A stretch of 64,000 nucleotides of DNA, taken from contig NZ_CP121695.1 in NCBI RefSeq assembly GCF_029761915.1, positions 4,865,501 through 4,929,500 on the forward strand, given 5' to 3'. Source of the stretch: Bradyrhizobium sp. CB1650. Its GTDB lineage: Bacteria > Pseudomonadota > Alphaproteobacteria > Rhizobiales > Xanthobacteraceae. The notes below the pieces were generated by a model. The model did no database searches. It was not told the DNA's origin and was given only the letters and a program-made list of their open reading frames with translations. Positions 1 to 7,728 of this stretch are shown here, one piece after another. Made by a program: the position numbers and the translations under genes. Positions within the stretch are counted from its first letter, which is position 1. Each line of letters starts with the position of its first letter.

Positions 1-690
1 GAACCACTGGCCCCAGCTCACCTCGACCCCGACGGTCTTCTTGGCGATCGCGAGCGCAGCCGCATTGGGCGCGAGCGCGGTGAAGAACAGCGAACTGGTG
101 ACGGCGGTCGCAGCAAAAGCGGTCCACATCACATAGGTGCCGATCTTGCCGGCAGTCGGTCCGGGCTCGGAGCCGTAGATGCGCGGGATGTTGCTGATGA
201 TGGGATAGACGATGCCGCCGCTGCGCGCGGTGTTGGACGGTGTCGCCGGCGCGAGCAGGAAGTCCGACATCGCCACGGCATAACCGAGGCCGAGCGTGTT
301 GCGGCCGAGGCGTTGTACCAATACGAGCGCGATGCGCCGGCCGAGAGCGCTCTTGCGATAGCCGATCGAGAACACAAAGGCGCCGACGATCAGCCACACC
401 GTGCTTTCGGCAAAGCCCGCCAGCATCCAGCGCAGCGACTTGGTCGGGTCGGGATCGATATAGCCACTGATGCCAGCGACGGTGAGGCCGATCAGGCCGA
501 CCGCGCCCACCGGCATCGATTCCAGGATGAGGCCGGTGATGACGGCCGCGAATATTGCAAAATAATGCCACTGATTGACGTTGAGTCCCGCAGGAACCGG
601 CCACAGATAGATGGCGAGCCACACGACGAGCGGCGCGATCAGTTTCCAGCGAAATCCCTTCGCTTCAGGCGCCTGCGAGCTGGCGGTCAT
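1..690 (-). CDS. DASS/SLC13-type anion transporter, N-terminal part
   Basis: This is the first 230 codons of a polytopic membrane protein whose C-terminus lies beyond the left edge. From ATG at 690 a short hydrophilic N-terminus is followed by successive hydrophobic segments. The motif PSNTARSGG near residue 150 is typical of the divalent anion:sodium symporter family (CitT / 2-oxoglutarate-malate translocator type), where it contributes to carboxylate binding. The likely role is di- or tricarboxylate transport across the inner membrane. The substrate cannot be told from this part. It is divergent from the nitrile hydratase genes, with 189 bp between them that could hold both promoters. Confidence 0.85.
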   Translation of the reverse strand, partial: MTASSQAPEAKGFRWKLIAPLVVWLAIYLWPVPAGLNVNQWHYFAIFAAVITGLILESMPVGAVGLIGLTVAGISGYIDPDPTKSLRWMLAGFAESTVWLIVGAFVFSIGYRKSALGRRIALVLVQRLGRNTLGLGYAVAMSDFLLAPATPSNTARSGGIVYPIISNIPRIYGSEPGPTAGKIGTYVMWTAFAATAVTSSLFFTALAPNAAALAIAKKTVGVEVSWGQWF

Positions 691-879
691 GGGCTCCCCC
701 TCGATTTCGTCGCATTTTACCGGCTCGTCGGCCGCAGCGCTTTTGTCCCTATCGCCGCGTATACGAACTGTCCGCGGCGCGATCAATGCTAGCGCACAAG
801 CGGCGTCACGAACACTTGGCCGGATTGCACCGCAACCAACGCTCGACAGGCAGGGAAGATTGCGCCTATCTTCCGCCCC

Positions 880-1515
880 ATGAGCAGCGATTACGAGCAC
901 CACCATCATCACGATCACGACCATTCGGAACTGTCCGAGACCGAGCTGCGCGTGCGCGCGCTTGAGACGATCCTGACCGAAAAGGGCTATGTCGAGCCGG
1001 CTGCTCTCGACGCCATCATCCAGGCCTACGAGACCAAGATCGGTCCGCACAACGGCGCGCGCGTCGTCGCCAAGGCCTGGGCCGACCCGACATTCAAAGC
1101 TGCGCTGCTGGAGGACGGCAGCAAGGCGATCGGCACGCTCGGCCATGTCAGCCGCGTCGGCGACCATCTCGTCGTGGTCGAGAACATGCCGCAGCGTCAC
1201 AACATGGTCGTGTGCACGCTGTGCTCCTGCTACCCCTGGGAAATGCTGGGCTTGCCGCCGGTCTGGTACAAGGCCGCGCCCTATCGCTCCCGCGCGGTGA
1301 AGGATCCCCGCGGCGTGCTCGCCGATTTCGGCGTGACGCTGCCGAAGGACGTCGAAATCAGGGTCTGGGATTCGACCGCCGAGACACGCTTCCTGGTGCT
1401 GCCGATGCGCCCTGAAGGCACGGAAGGCTGGAGCGAGGAGCAGCTCGCCGAACTCGTCACCCGCGATTCCATGATCGGCACCGGATTTCCGAGGAAGCCG
1501 GGAGCGCCGTCATGA
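880..1515 (+). CDS. nthA: Nitrile hydratase alpha subunit, cobalt type
   Basis: Metal-binding subunit of nitrile hydratase, which hydrates nitriles to amides in the cytoplasm. The 211-residue length fits the family. The claw motif VCTLCSC with cysteines at about 112, 115 and 117 carries Thr where iron enzymes have Ser, which points to cobalt. In known enzymes the last two cysteines are oxidised to sulfinic and sulfenic acid. The N-terminus (residues 7-15) is a His/Asp-rich run that could bind metal; this is inference. The stop overlaps the beta-subunit start (ATGA), so the two are probably translationally coupled. Thiocyanate hydrolase gamma is a related alternative, but the alpha-beta-activator order favours nitrile hydratase. 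Confidence 0.93.
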   Translation: MSSDYEHHHHHDHDHSELSETELRVRALETILTEKGYVEPAALDAIIQAYETKIGPHNGARVVAKAWADPTFKAALLEDGSKAIGTLGHVSRVGDHLVVVENMPQRHNMVVCTLCSCYPWEMLGLPPVWYKAAPYRSRAVKDPRGVLADFGVTLPKDVEIRVWDSTAETRFLVLPMRPEGTEGWSEEQLAELVTRDSMIGTGFPRKPGAPS

Positions 1516-2171
1516 ACGGCGTGCACGACATGGGCGGGATGGACGGATTCGGCAGGGTCGAGCCCGAACCGAACGAGCCGATGTTCCACGCAGACTGGGA
1601 AGCCCGCGTGATGGCGATGGTGCGCGCGATGGGCGCCGCCGGCGCCTTCAACATCGACACCTCGCGCTTCTATCGCGAGACGCTGCCGCCGCATGTGTAC
1701 CTCGCAAGCTCCTACTACAAGAAATGGTTCCTCGGTCTCGAGGAGATGCTGATCGAGAAGGGCTACCTCACCAAAGAGGACGTCGCCGCCGGTCACGCGG
1801 TGCAGCCGGCGAAGGCACTCAAGCGCGGCAAGTTCGATCTCGACGACGTCGAGCGCGTGATGGTGCGCGGCAAGTTCGCCCGCCCTGCTCCGGCGCCGGC
1901 CAAATTCAACATCGGCGACCGGGTGCGCGCGAAGAACATTCATCCGACGACGCATACAAGACTGCCGCGCTATGTGCGCGGACACGTCGGCGTCGTCGAG
2001 CTGAACCATGGCTGTCACGTGTTCCCGGATTCCGCGGCGATGGAGCTCGGCGAGAACCCGCAATGGCTCTACACGGTCGTGTTCGAAGGCCGCGACCTCT
2101 GGGGTGCTGACGGTGATCCGACCTCAAAGGTCTCGATCGACGCCTTCGAGCCCTATCTGGATCCGGCGTGA
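1512..2171 (+). CDS. nthB: Nitrile hydratase beta subunit
   Basis: Beta subunit (219 residues) that pairs with NthA to close the active site. The N-terminus has the typical [14 protein letters not shown] signature with the family's GG(M)DG pattern. The C-terminal half contains the SH3-like barrel sequence [11 protein letters not shown] and a later [12 protein letters not shown] stretch, both family hallmarks. The ATG overlaps the nthA stop codon by four bases, and the stop is joined to the activator start as TGATG. All three genes therefore form a tightly coupled operon. Length and order are as in cobalt-type nitrile hydratase operons. Confidence 0.94.
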   Translation: MNGVHDMGGMDGFGRVEPEPNEPMFHADWEARVMAMVRAMGAAGAFNIDTSRFYRETLPPHVYLASSYYKKWFLGLEEMLIEKGYLTKEDVAAGHAVQPAKALKRGKFDLDDVERVMVRGKFARPAPAPAKFNIGDRVRAKNIHPTTHTRLPRYVRGHVGVVELNHGCHVFPDSAAMELGENPQWLYTVVFEGRDLWGADGDPTSKVSIDAFEPYLDPA

Positions 2172-2548
2172 TGAGCAGCACGGCTGCGGCCGCCGCTGCG
2201 GCGGCGATTCCGGGCATTCCGCGCGATGACGACGGCCCGGTGTTCCGCGCGCCTTGGGAGGCGCACGCGTTCGCGATGGCGCTGACGCTGCATGACCGCG
2301 GCCTGTTCACCTGGCCGGAATGGGCCTCGGCGCTCGCCGACGAGATCAAGCGGGCGCAGGCCGCGGGCGATCCCGACACCGGCGAGACCTATTACCTGCA
2401 CTGGCTCGCCACGCTGGAAAGGCTCGTCGCGAGCAAGGGCGTCGCTTCCGCGGAGACCTTGCACCGCTACCGCGACGCCTGGGACCACGCCGCCGATCGC
2501 ACCCCGCACGGCAAGCCGATCGAGCTCGGGCCGGAGGATTTTGCCTAG
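2171..2548 (+). CDS. Nitrile hydratase accessory protein (P14K/NhlE-like)
   Basis: A 125-residue protein related to the N-terminal half of the beta subunit: it shares the pattern of PVFRAPWEAHAFAMAL, followed by FTWPEWA and a YYLHWLATLERL helix. In cobalt nitrile hydratases such proteins act as self-subunit-swapping chaperones that deliver Co-loaded, oxidised alpha subunit. The ATG at 2171 overlaps the nthB stop (TGATG). A GTG one codon earlier is possible but less likely. Residues 4-14 are an Ala-rich low-complexity stretch. The operon ends here and is followed by a palindromic repeat. Confidence 0.88.
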   Translation: MSSTAAAAAAAAIPGIPRDDDGPVFRAPWEAHAFAMALTLHDRGLFTWPEWASALADEIKRAQAAGDPDTGETYYLHWLATLERLVASKGVASAETLHRYRDAWDHAADRTPHGKPIELGPEDFA

Positions 2549-2561
2549 CTCTTGCCACACC

Positions 2562-2649
2562 CGTCATCGCGAGCGAAGCGAAGCAATCCAGAGTCTTCCC
2601 GCGAAAAACATTCTGGGTTGCTTCGTCGCAAGAGCTCCTCGCAATGACG
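2562..2649. repeat. Palindromic intergenic repeat (REP-like)
   Basis: Imperfect inverted repeat: the left arm begins cgtcatcgcgag and ends aagcaatcca; the right arm is its near complement, starting tgggttgcttcg and ending ctcgcaatgacg. Copies of this CGTCATTGCGAG...AGCAATCC type are very abundant between genes in Bradyrhizobium and related genomes, as I know them. It lies between the 3' ends of the convergent nitrile hydratase operon and queC, so it could also act as a bidirectional terminator or mRNA-stabilising hairpin. Confidence 0.75.
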
Positions 2650-2701
2650 GCGAATGCTGGATCACCCGCTTTCGTGCGGCGATGACACCGAGTATTTGGC
2701 G

Positions 2702-3415
2702 TCAGCGTCGCGCCATGTACTCCGCCCATCCCTTCGCGCGCAGGCTGCAAGCGGGGCACTCCCCGCAGCCATACCCCCAATCGTGCTGAGCGCCGCGCTC
2801 GCCGAGATAGCAAGTGTGGGACTGCTCGCGGATGAGATCGACCAGCCCCTGCCCGCCGAGATCGTGCGCGAGCTTCCAGGTAGCCGCCTTGTCGATCCAC
2901 ATCAACGGCGTATGCAGCTCGAACTGTTTCGCCATGCCAAGCGAGAGCGCGGCCTGCATGGCGCGGATGGTCTCGTCGCGGCAATCGGGATAGCCGGAAT
3001 AGTCGGTCTCGCACATGCCGCCGACGATGTGGGTGATGCCGCGCCGGTAGGCCAGTGCTGCGGCAAAGGTCAGGAACACCAGGTTGCGGCCGGGCACGAA
3101 GGTGTTCGGCAGGCCATCCGCCCCCATCGCGATTGCGACGTCGCGCGTCAGCGCGGTCTCGGATACGGCCGCGAGCGTCGGGATCGACAGCGTGTGGCTC
3201 TCGCTGAGCTTGTCCGCCCATTCCGCGCGCAGCGCCTTGAGACCGTCGACGAGCCGTTCCCGGCAGGCGAGCTCGATCGCATGGCGCTGGCCGTATTCGA
3301 ACCCCAGCGTTTCCACGCGCGCAAAGCGGCTCAGCGCCCAGGCAAGGCAGGTGGTGGAATCCTGGCCGCCGGAGAACAGCACCAGCGCGGTTTCGGATGG
3401 AAATGCGTCACTCAT
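2702..3415 (-). CDS. queC: 7-cyano-7-deazaguanine (preQ0) synthase
   Basis: ATP-dependent conversion of 7-carboxy-7-deazaguanine and ammonia to preQ0, in the queuosine tRNA-modification pathway. The N-terminus has the PP-loop [11 protein letters not shown] at about residues 12-22. The C-terminus has the zinc site, with a Cys followed by CGECPAC near the end. The start at 3415 gives 237 residues, normal for QueC, and places the PP-loop right after the first beta strand. Longer upstream extensions would add a basic tail unlike the family. It is divergent from mazG. No preQ1 riboswitch is apparent in the upstream 126 bp. Confidence 0.93.
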   Translation of the reverse strand: MSDAFPSETALVLFSGGQDSTTCLAWALSRFARVETLGFEYGQRHAIELACRERLVDGLKALRAEWADKLSESHTLSIPTLAAVSETALTRDVAIAMGADGLPNTFVPGRNLVFLTFAAALAYRRGITHIVGGMCETDYSGYPDCRDETIRAMQAALSLGMAKQFELHTPLMWIDKAATWKLAHDLGGQGLVDLIREQSHTCYLGERGAQHDWGYGCGECPACSLRAKGWAEYMARR

Positions 3416-3541
3416 GGCCCGCGCTTTAGCACTGCGGGCGCGGCCCGCCAATCGGTGGAAATCGCCCCGTTCCGCCGCGTTAAGCTGGGAACGGAGGGCT
3501 GCTTTTGGCATAAGGCCCAAGAGCTAGGAGAATGGCCCGCA

Positions 3542-4393
3542 ATGACCCCTTCCCGCGACATTTCACGCCTGATCGAGATCATGGCGGCGCTGCGCACGCC
3601 GGTGACCGGCTGCCCCTGGGACCTCGAGCAGAATTTTGCGACGATCGCCCCCTACACGATCGAGGAGGCTTATGAGGTCGTCGACGCCATCACCCGCGGC
3701 GATCTCGACGACTTACGCGAGGAGCTCGGCGACCTCCTGTTGCAGGTCGTGTACCACGCCCGGATGGCCGAGGAGCAGAACGCATTCGCCTTCGGCGACG
3801 TCGTCGAGGCCATCACCCGCAAGATGATCCGGCGCCACCCGCATGTGTTCGTCGACAAGGACGGTAACCTCGCGCCCGCCCACGTCACGGAAGTCTGGGA
3901 CCGCATCAAGGCTGAAGAGAAGGCCGAGCGCGCCGCGCGGCGGCCGCCGGAGGAGACCTCGCACAAGTCGCTCTTGTCGAGCGTGAAGGCCGGCCAGCCG
4001 GCACTGACGCGCGCCATGGAGCTGCAGCGCAAGGCTTCCACGGTCGGATTCGACTGGAACGACCCACGCGCGGTGCTGCAAAAGATCCGCGAGGAAGCCG
4101 ACGAGATCGAGGCGGCGCTGGACCGCAACGACAAGCAGGAGCTGGCGGAAGAAACCGGCGACCTCCTGTTCGCCCTGGTCAACCTCGCCCGCCACATCGA
4201 CGCCGATCCGGAAGCCGCGCTGCGCGCCACCAACGCGAAATTCGAACGCCGCTTTGCCTATATCGAGCGCGCCCTGGAAGCGCAGGGCCGGTCCCTGGAT
4301 CAGGCGTCATTGGCGGAGATGGACGCTCTGTGGAATGCGGCGAAGGGGGAGGAGAAGACGGAGTCAGAGACGCGCAAGGAGGCCCACCGCTAA
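3542..4393 (+). CDS. mazG: Nucleoside triphosphate pyrophosphohydrolase MazG
   Basis: Hydrolyses NTPs and dNTPs to monophosphates plus pyrophosphate, a housecleaning activity. The 283-residue protein has two MazG domains. The first begins TGCPWDLEQ and has the EEAYEVVDAI and EELGDLLLQVVYHA metal-binding helices. The second has EEADEIEAAL and EETGDLLFALVNLARH. The start at 3542 gives the usual short lead-in before the first domain. An upstream open frame continues but overlaps queC, so it is not used. A strong stem-loop follows the gene. Confidence 0.93.
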   Translation: MTPSRDISRLIEIMAALRTPVTGCPWDLEQNFATIAPYTIEEAYEVVDAITRGDLDDLREELGDLLLQVVYHARMAEEQNAFAFGDVVEAITRKMIRRHPHVFVDKDGNLAPAHVTEVWDRIKAEEKAERAARRPPEETSHKSLLSSVKAGQPALTRAMELQRKASTVGFDWNDPRAVLQKIREEADEIEAALDRNDKQELAEETGDLLFALVNLARHIDADPEAALRATNAKFERRFAYIERALEAQGRSLDQASLAEMDALWNAAKGEEKTESETRKEAHR

Positions 4394-4401
4394 CTCAGAT
4401 G

Positions 4402-4426
4402 TCGTCCTGGCGGTTCGCCAGGACGA
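4402..4426. terminator. Bidirectional terminator hairpin between mazG and hflX
   Basis: Perfect 11-bp stem (tcgtcctggcg / cgccaggacga) with a 3-base loop, followed on the plus strand by TTTCT. A further copy of ccaggacgac lies just downstream, so an alternative pairing is possible. It sits between two convergent genes, where a shared terminator is expected. Confidence 0.7.
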
Positions 4427-4444
4427 TTTCTGCCAGGACGACAC

Positions 4445-5830
4445 CTATGGTGTGGCGTGGTGCGGCACAGCGTCGAACCGCGACACCACGATATCCCGCT
4501 TGGTCTCGTCGACCCGCACGGTCATGTCGAAGCGGCCGTCGTGCAGCTCCTTCGCCAGCACCTCGGAATTGCGGTGGAGCCAGGAGATTCCGGCACCGTC
4601 GGCGGCGTCGATCGACAGGTCGAGCGTGGTGCGCTTGGCCGCGAGCCGCTCCTCGATCGCGGCAAGCAGCGCATCGATCCCCTCGCCTGAGGCGGCCGAG
4701 ACCAGCATTGCCGGATGATCGGCCGGCCGGCGCGCCGCGATGTTGAGCAGTTCCTCGCGATGCTCCGCATCGAAGCGATCGATCTTGTTCCAGACCTCGA
4801 TGATGCGGCCGGAGTCGTCGGGGTTGATGCCGAGCTGGCGCAGCACCGCATCGACGTCGCTTTGCTGCGCCTCCGCGTCCTCATGCGAGATGTCGCGCAC
4901 ATGCAGGATGACGTCGGCCTGCAGCACCTCTTCCAGCGTGGCGCGGAAGGCGGCGACGAGCTGCGTCGGCAGGTTGGAGATGAAGCCGACGGTGTCCGAC
5001 AGCATCGCCTTGCCGCCATGCGGCAGGTTGAGCGCGCGCAGGGTCGGATCGAGCGTGGCGAACAGCATGTCGGCGGCCTGCACGTCGGCCCGCGTCAGGC
5101 GGTTGAACAGGGTCGACTTGCCGGCATTGGTGTAGCCGACCAGCGCCACGACGCGGTACGGCACGCGCTGGCGCCCGGCGCGGTGCAGGCGCCGCGTCGC
5201 CTGCACCTTCCTCAATTCGTTCTCAAGCCTGGAGATGCGCTCGGAGATCAAACGGCGGTCGGCCTCGATCTGCGTCTCGCCGGGACCGCCCATGAAGCCG
5301 AAGCCGCCGCGCTGGCGTTCGAGATGGGTCCAGGAGCGCACAAGGCGCGAGCGCTGATAGTTCAGATGCGCGAGTTCGACCTGGAGCGAGCCTTCCTTGG
5401 TCTTGGCGCGGCGGCCGAAGATCTCGAGGATCAGCCCGGTGCGGTCGAGCACCTTGGCGTTCCACGCCTTCTCGAGATTGCGCTGCTGGATCGGCGACAG
5501 CGCACAATCCATCACGACGAGATCGACCTCCAGGCTCTTGATCAGCCCGGTGATCTCTTCGACCTTGCCTTTGCCGATATAGGTCGCGGGCCGGATCTGG
5601 CTGATCGGCGCGATGATGGCATCCGCAACGACGAGATCGATTGCGCGCGCAAGACCTGCGGCTTCGTCGAGCCGGGCTTCGGCGTCACGCAGGACATGAC
5701 TCTCCGCTTGCGCGTCGGCTCCGCCCGCGCGCACCCGCAAGTAGGGGCCGATGACCAGCACCCGCCCCGTCTGCTTAGCCCCTGCCGACCGCGGACGGTC
5801 TGCATCCCCGTCGAAATTCCGGGGTTCCAA
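4445..5830 (-). CDS. hflX: Ribosome-associated GTPase HflX
   Basis: Translational GTPase that binds the 50S subunit and splits or rescues stalled ribosomes. The 461-residue protein has an N-terminal HflX domain, a coiled-coil linker (glycine-rich [15 protein letters not shown], a family signature), and a G domain with GYTNAGKST (G1), DTVGF (G3) and NKID (G4). Translation must start at or after the TTG at 5830, because an in-frame TGA lies directly before it. It follows hfq by 11 bases, the conserved hfq-hflX pair. Confidence 0.93.
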   Translation of the reverse strand: MEPRNFDGDADRPRSAGAKQTGRVLVIGPYLRVRAGGADAQAESHVLRDAEARLDEAAGLARAIDLVVADAIIAPISQIRPATYIGKGKVEEITGLIKSLEVDLVVMDCALSPIQQRNLEKAWNAKVLDRTGLILEIFGRRAKTKEGSLQVELAHLNYQRSRLVRSWTHLERQRGGFGFMGGPGETQIEADRRLISERISRLENELRKVQATRRLHRAGRQRVPYRVVALVGYTNAGKSTLFNRLTRADVQAADMLFATLDPTLRALNLPHGGKAMLSDTVGFISNLPTQLVAAFRATLEEVLQADVILHVRDISHEDAEAQQSDVDAVLRQLGINPDDSGRIIEVWNKIDRFDAEHREELLNIAARRPADHPAMLVSAASGEGIDALLAAIEERLAAKRTTLDLSIDAADGAGISWLHRNSEVLAKELHDGRFDMTVRVDETKRDIVVSRFDAVPHHATP

Positions 5831-5841
5831 TCAGATCACTC

Positions 5842-6090
5842 TCAAGCCGGCTGGTCCTCACCGCCTTCGAACAACTGGATAGGAGCGCCCGGCATGATGG
5901 TCGAGATCGCATGCTTGTAGACGAGCTGCGAGTGACCGTCGCGCCGAAGCAGCAAACAGAAATTGTCGAACCAGGTCACGATGCCCTGGAGCTTCACTCC
6001 GTTGACCAGAAAGATCGTCAGTGGCGTCTTGGTTTTGCGAACGTGATTAAGGAAGGTGTCCTGAAGGTTTTGTGCGCGGTCTGCCGCCAT
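5842..6090 (-). CDS. hfq: RNA chaperone Hfq
   Basis: Hexameric Sm-like RNA chaperone for sRNA-mRNA pairing. The 82-residue protein contains the Sm1 region ([20 protein letters not shown]) and the Sm2 motif YKHAIST. It follows ntrX by 249 bp, enough for its own promoter, and precedes hflX. In rhizobia Hfq also affects nitrogen-fixation gene expression (family knowledge), which fits its place after ntrYX. Confidence 0.97.
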   Translation of the reverse strand: MAADRAQNLQDTFLNHVRKTKTPLTIFLVNGVKLQGIVTWFDNFCLLLRRDGHSQLVYKHAISTIMPGAPIQLFEGGEDQPA

Positions 6091-6319
6091 TGTTTTTATC
6101 TCGCTTTGAGTTTCTTTTTATTGCGCCGGTTGCGGCCCTCTTTTGAAATTCGGGGCCTCTCCCGGTTGCCGCCCCTCATGAGATCCCCCTCCGAGGGCCG
6201 GCGATACGATTAGAGGACAGGTGAACTTATTAGGCAAGCCGCTTCACGCGGCAGAGGCCGTCCTATTGGACCGAAAAACTACGGAAATCGATGTTTTTCC
6301 TCGGATATTGTGAACGTGT

Positions 6320-6337
6320 GGCCGCGATGTCGCGGCC
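6320..6337. terminator. GC-rich hairpin just after ntrX
   Basis: Perfect 8-bp stem, ggccgcga / tcgcggcc with a 2-base loop, two bases beyond the ntrX stop. No T-run follows on the minus strand, so it is either a weak intrinsic terminator or a 3'-end stabiliser separating ntrX from hfq. Confidence 0.45.
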
Positions 6338-6339
6338 CG

Positions 6340-7710
6340 TCAACCGACGCCGAGCGCTTTCAACTTCCGGTGCAGGGCCGAACGCTCCATGCCGACGAAC
6401 TCCGCCGTGCGTGAAATATTGCCGGAAAAGCGGCTGATCTGCGCAATCAGATAGTCGCGCTCGAACACTTCCCGCGCCTCACGCAGCGGCAGGCCCATGA
6501 TGTGCTCGCCATTGTTGCTGGTCGGCATCGCCGGCACCATGGAGCCGACGTCCTGCGGCAGCATGTCGGCGGTGATGATCACCTCCGGACCGCCCGCGGC
6601 GAGAATCATGACTCTCTCAACGTTGTTGCGGAGCTGGCGCACATTGCCGGGCCAGACGTGTGATTGCAGCACCGCCATGGCGTCCTGCCCGATCTGACGC
6701 TTGGGCAGGCCGCTGCCGGCCGAGATTTGCTCCATGAAGTAATCGATCAATTCGGGAATGTCCTCGCGCCGCTCCGACAGCGCAGGCACGCGGATCGGCA
6801 CGACCGAGAGGCGATGATAGAGGTCCTCGCGGAAATGGCCGGCCGCGATCTCCTCCTCCAGGTTGCGCGCGGTTGATGAGATGATGCGCACGTCGACCTG
6901 CACCTTGCCGGTACCGCCGACGCGCTGGAACGACTGCTCGACCAGCACGCGCAGGATCTTGTTCTGGGTCTCGCGCGGCATGTCCGCGATCTCGTCGATG
7001 AACAGCGTGCCGCCATGGGCCTCTTCGAGCGCGCCCGGTTTGCGTGGCTGCTCGCCGTTGGTCTGCTCGATGCCGAACAGTTCGTGCTCCATGCGCTCGG
7101 GCGTGATCGCCGCCGCGTTGATCACCACGAACGGACCGTCGGCGCGGCCGGAGGCCGCGTGCAGCGTACGCGCGGTGAGCTCCTTGCCGGCGCCGGCGGG
7201 GCCGACGATCAGGATACGGCTGTTGGCCTTGGCCGCACGCTCGATGGTCTGGCGGAGCTGGTTCATGCTGGGCGAGCGGCCGACGAGGTGGCTTGCGCTC
7301 GGCGCGAGCTGCTTCAGCTCCTTGACTTCGCGCTTGAGTCGCGAGTTCTCCAGCGCCCGCGTCGCCACCAGGATCAGGCGGTCCGCCTTGAACGGCTTCT
7401 CGATGAAGTCGTAGGCGCCGCGCTTGATCGCGGCGACCGCGGTCTCGATGTTGCCGTGGCCCGAGATCATGACGACCGGCAGGTCGGCATTGTCCTTCTT
7501 GACCTGCTCGAGAAGCTGCAGCCCGTCGAGCTTGGAGCCCTGCAGCCAGATGTCGAGGAACACCAGGTGGGGCCTGCGGTTGGCGATCTCGGCGAGCGCC
7601 GTATCGCTGTCGCGCGCGGTCCGGGTGACGAACCCCTCGTCTTCGAGAATGCCCGCAACGAGATCCCGAATATCGGCCTCATCATCGACAATCAGAATTT
7701 CACTTGCCAT
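6340..7710 (-). CDS. ntrX: Response regulator NtrX
   Basis: Response regulator partner of NtrY. It has a receiver domain at residues 5-120 (phosphoacceptor Asp53 in FLDIW), an AAA+ domain at about 145-385 (Walker A region VGPAGAGKE) and a Fis-type helix-turn-helix at the C-terminus (NISRTAEFVGMERSALHRKL). The sigma54-contacting GAFTGA loop is missing: where NtrC reads ERGAFTGA, this protein reads EQTNGEQPRKPGA. It may therefore regulate without activating sigma54 holoenzyme. It lies 18 bases after ntrY, so they are co-transcribed. Length 456 residues. Confidence 0.95.
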   Translation of the reverse strand: MASEILIVDDEADIRDLVAGILEDEGFVTRTARDSDTALAEIANRRPHLVFLDIWLQGSKLDGLQLLEQVKKDNADLPVVMISGHGNIETAVAAIKRGAYDFIEKPFKADRLILVATRALENSRLKREVKELKQLAPSASHLVGRSPSMNQLRQTIERAAKANSRILIVGPAGAGKELTARTLHAASGRADGPFVVINAAAITPERMEHELFGIEQTNGEQPRKPGALEEAHGGTLFIDEIADMPRETQNKILRVLVEQSFQRVGGTGKVQVDVRIISSTARNLEEEIAAGHFREDLYHRLSVVPIRVPALSERREDIPELIDYFMEQISAGSGLPKRQIGQDAMAVLQSHVWPGNVRQLRNNVERVMILAAGGPEVIITADMLPQDVGSMVPAMPTSNNGEHIMGLPLREAREVFERDYLIAQISRFSGNISRTAEFVGMERSALHRKLKALGVG

Positions 7711-7728
7711 GGGTCGCGCCCTGTCTTG

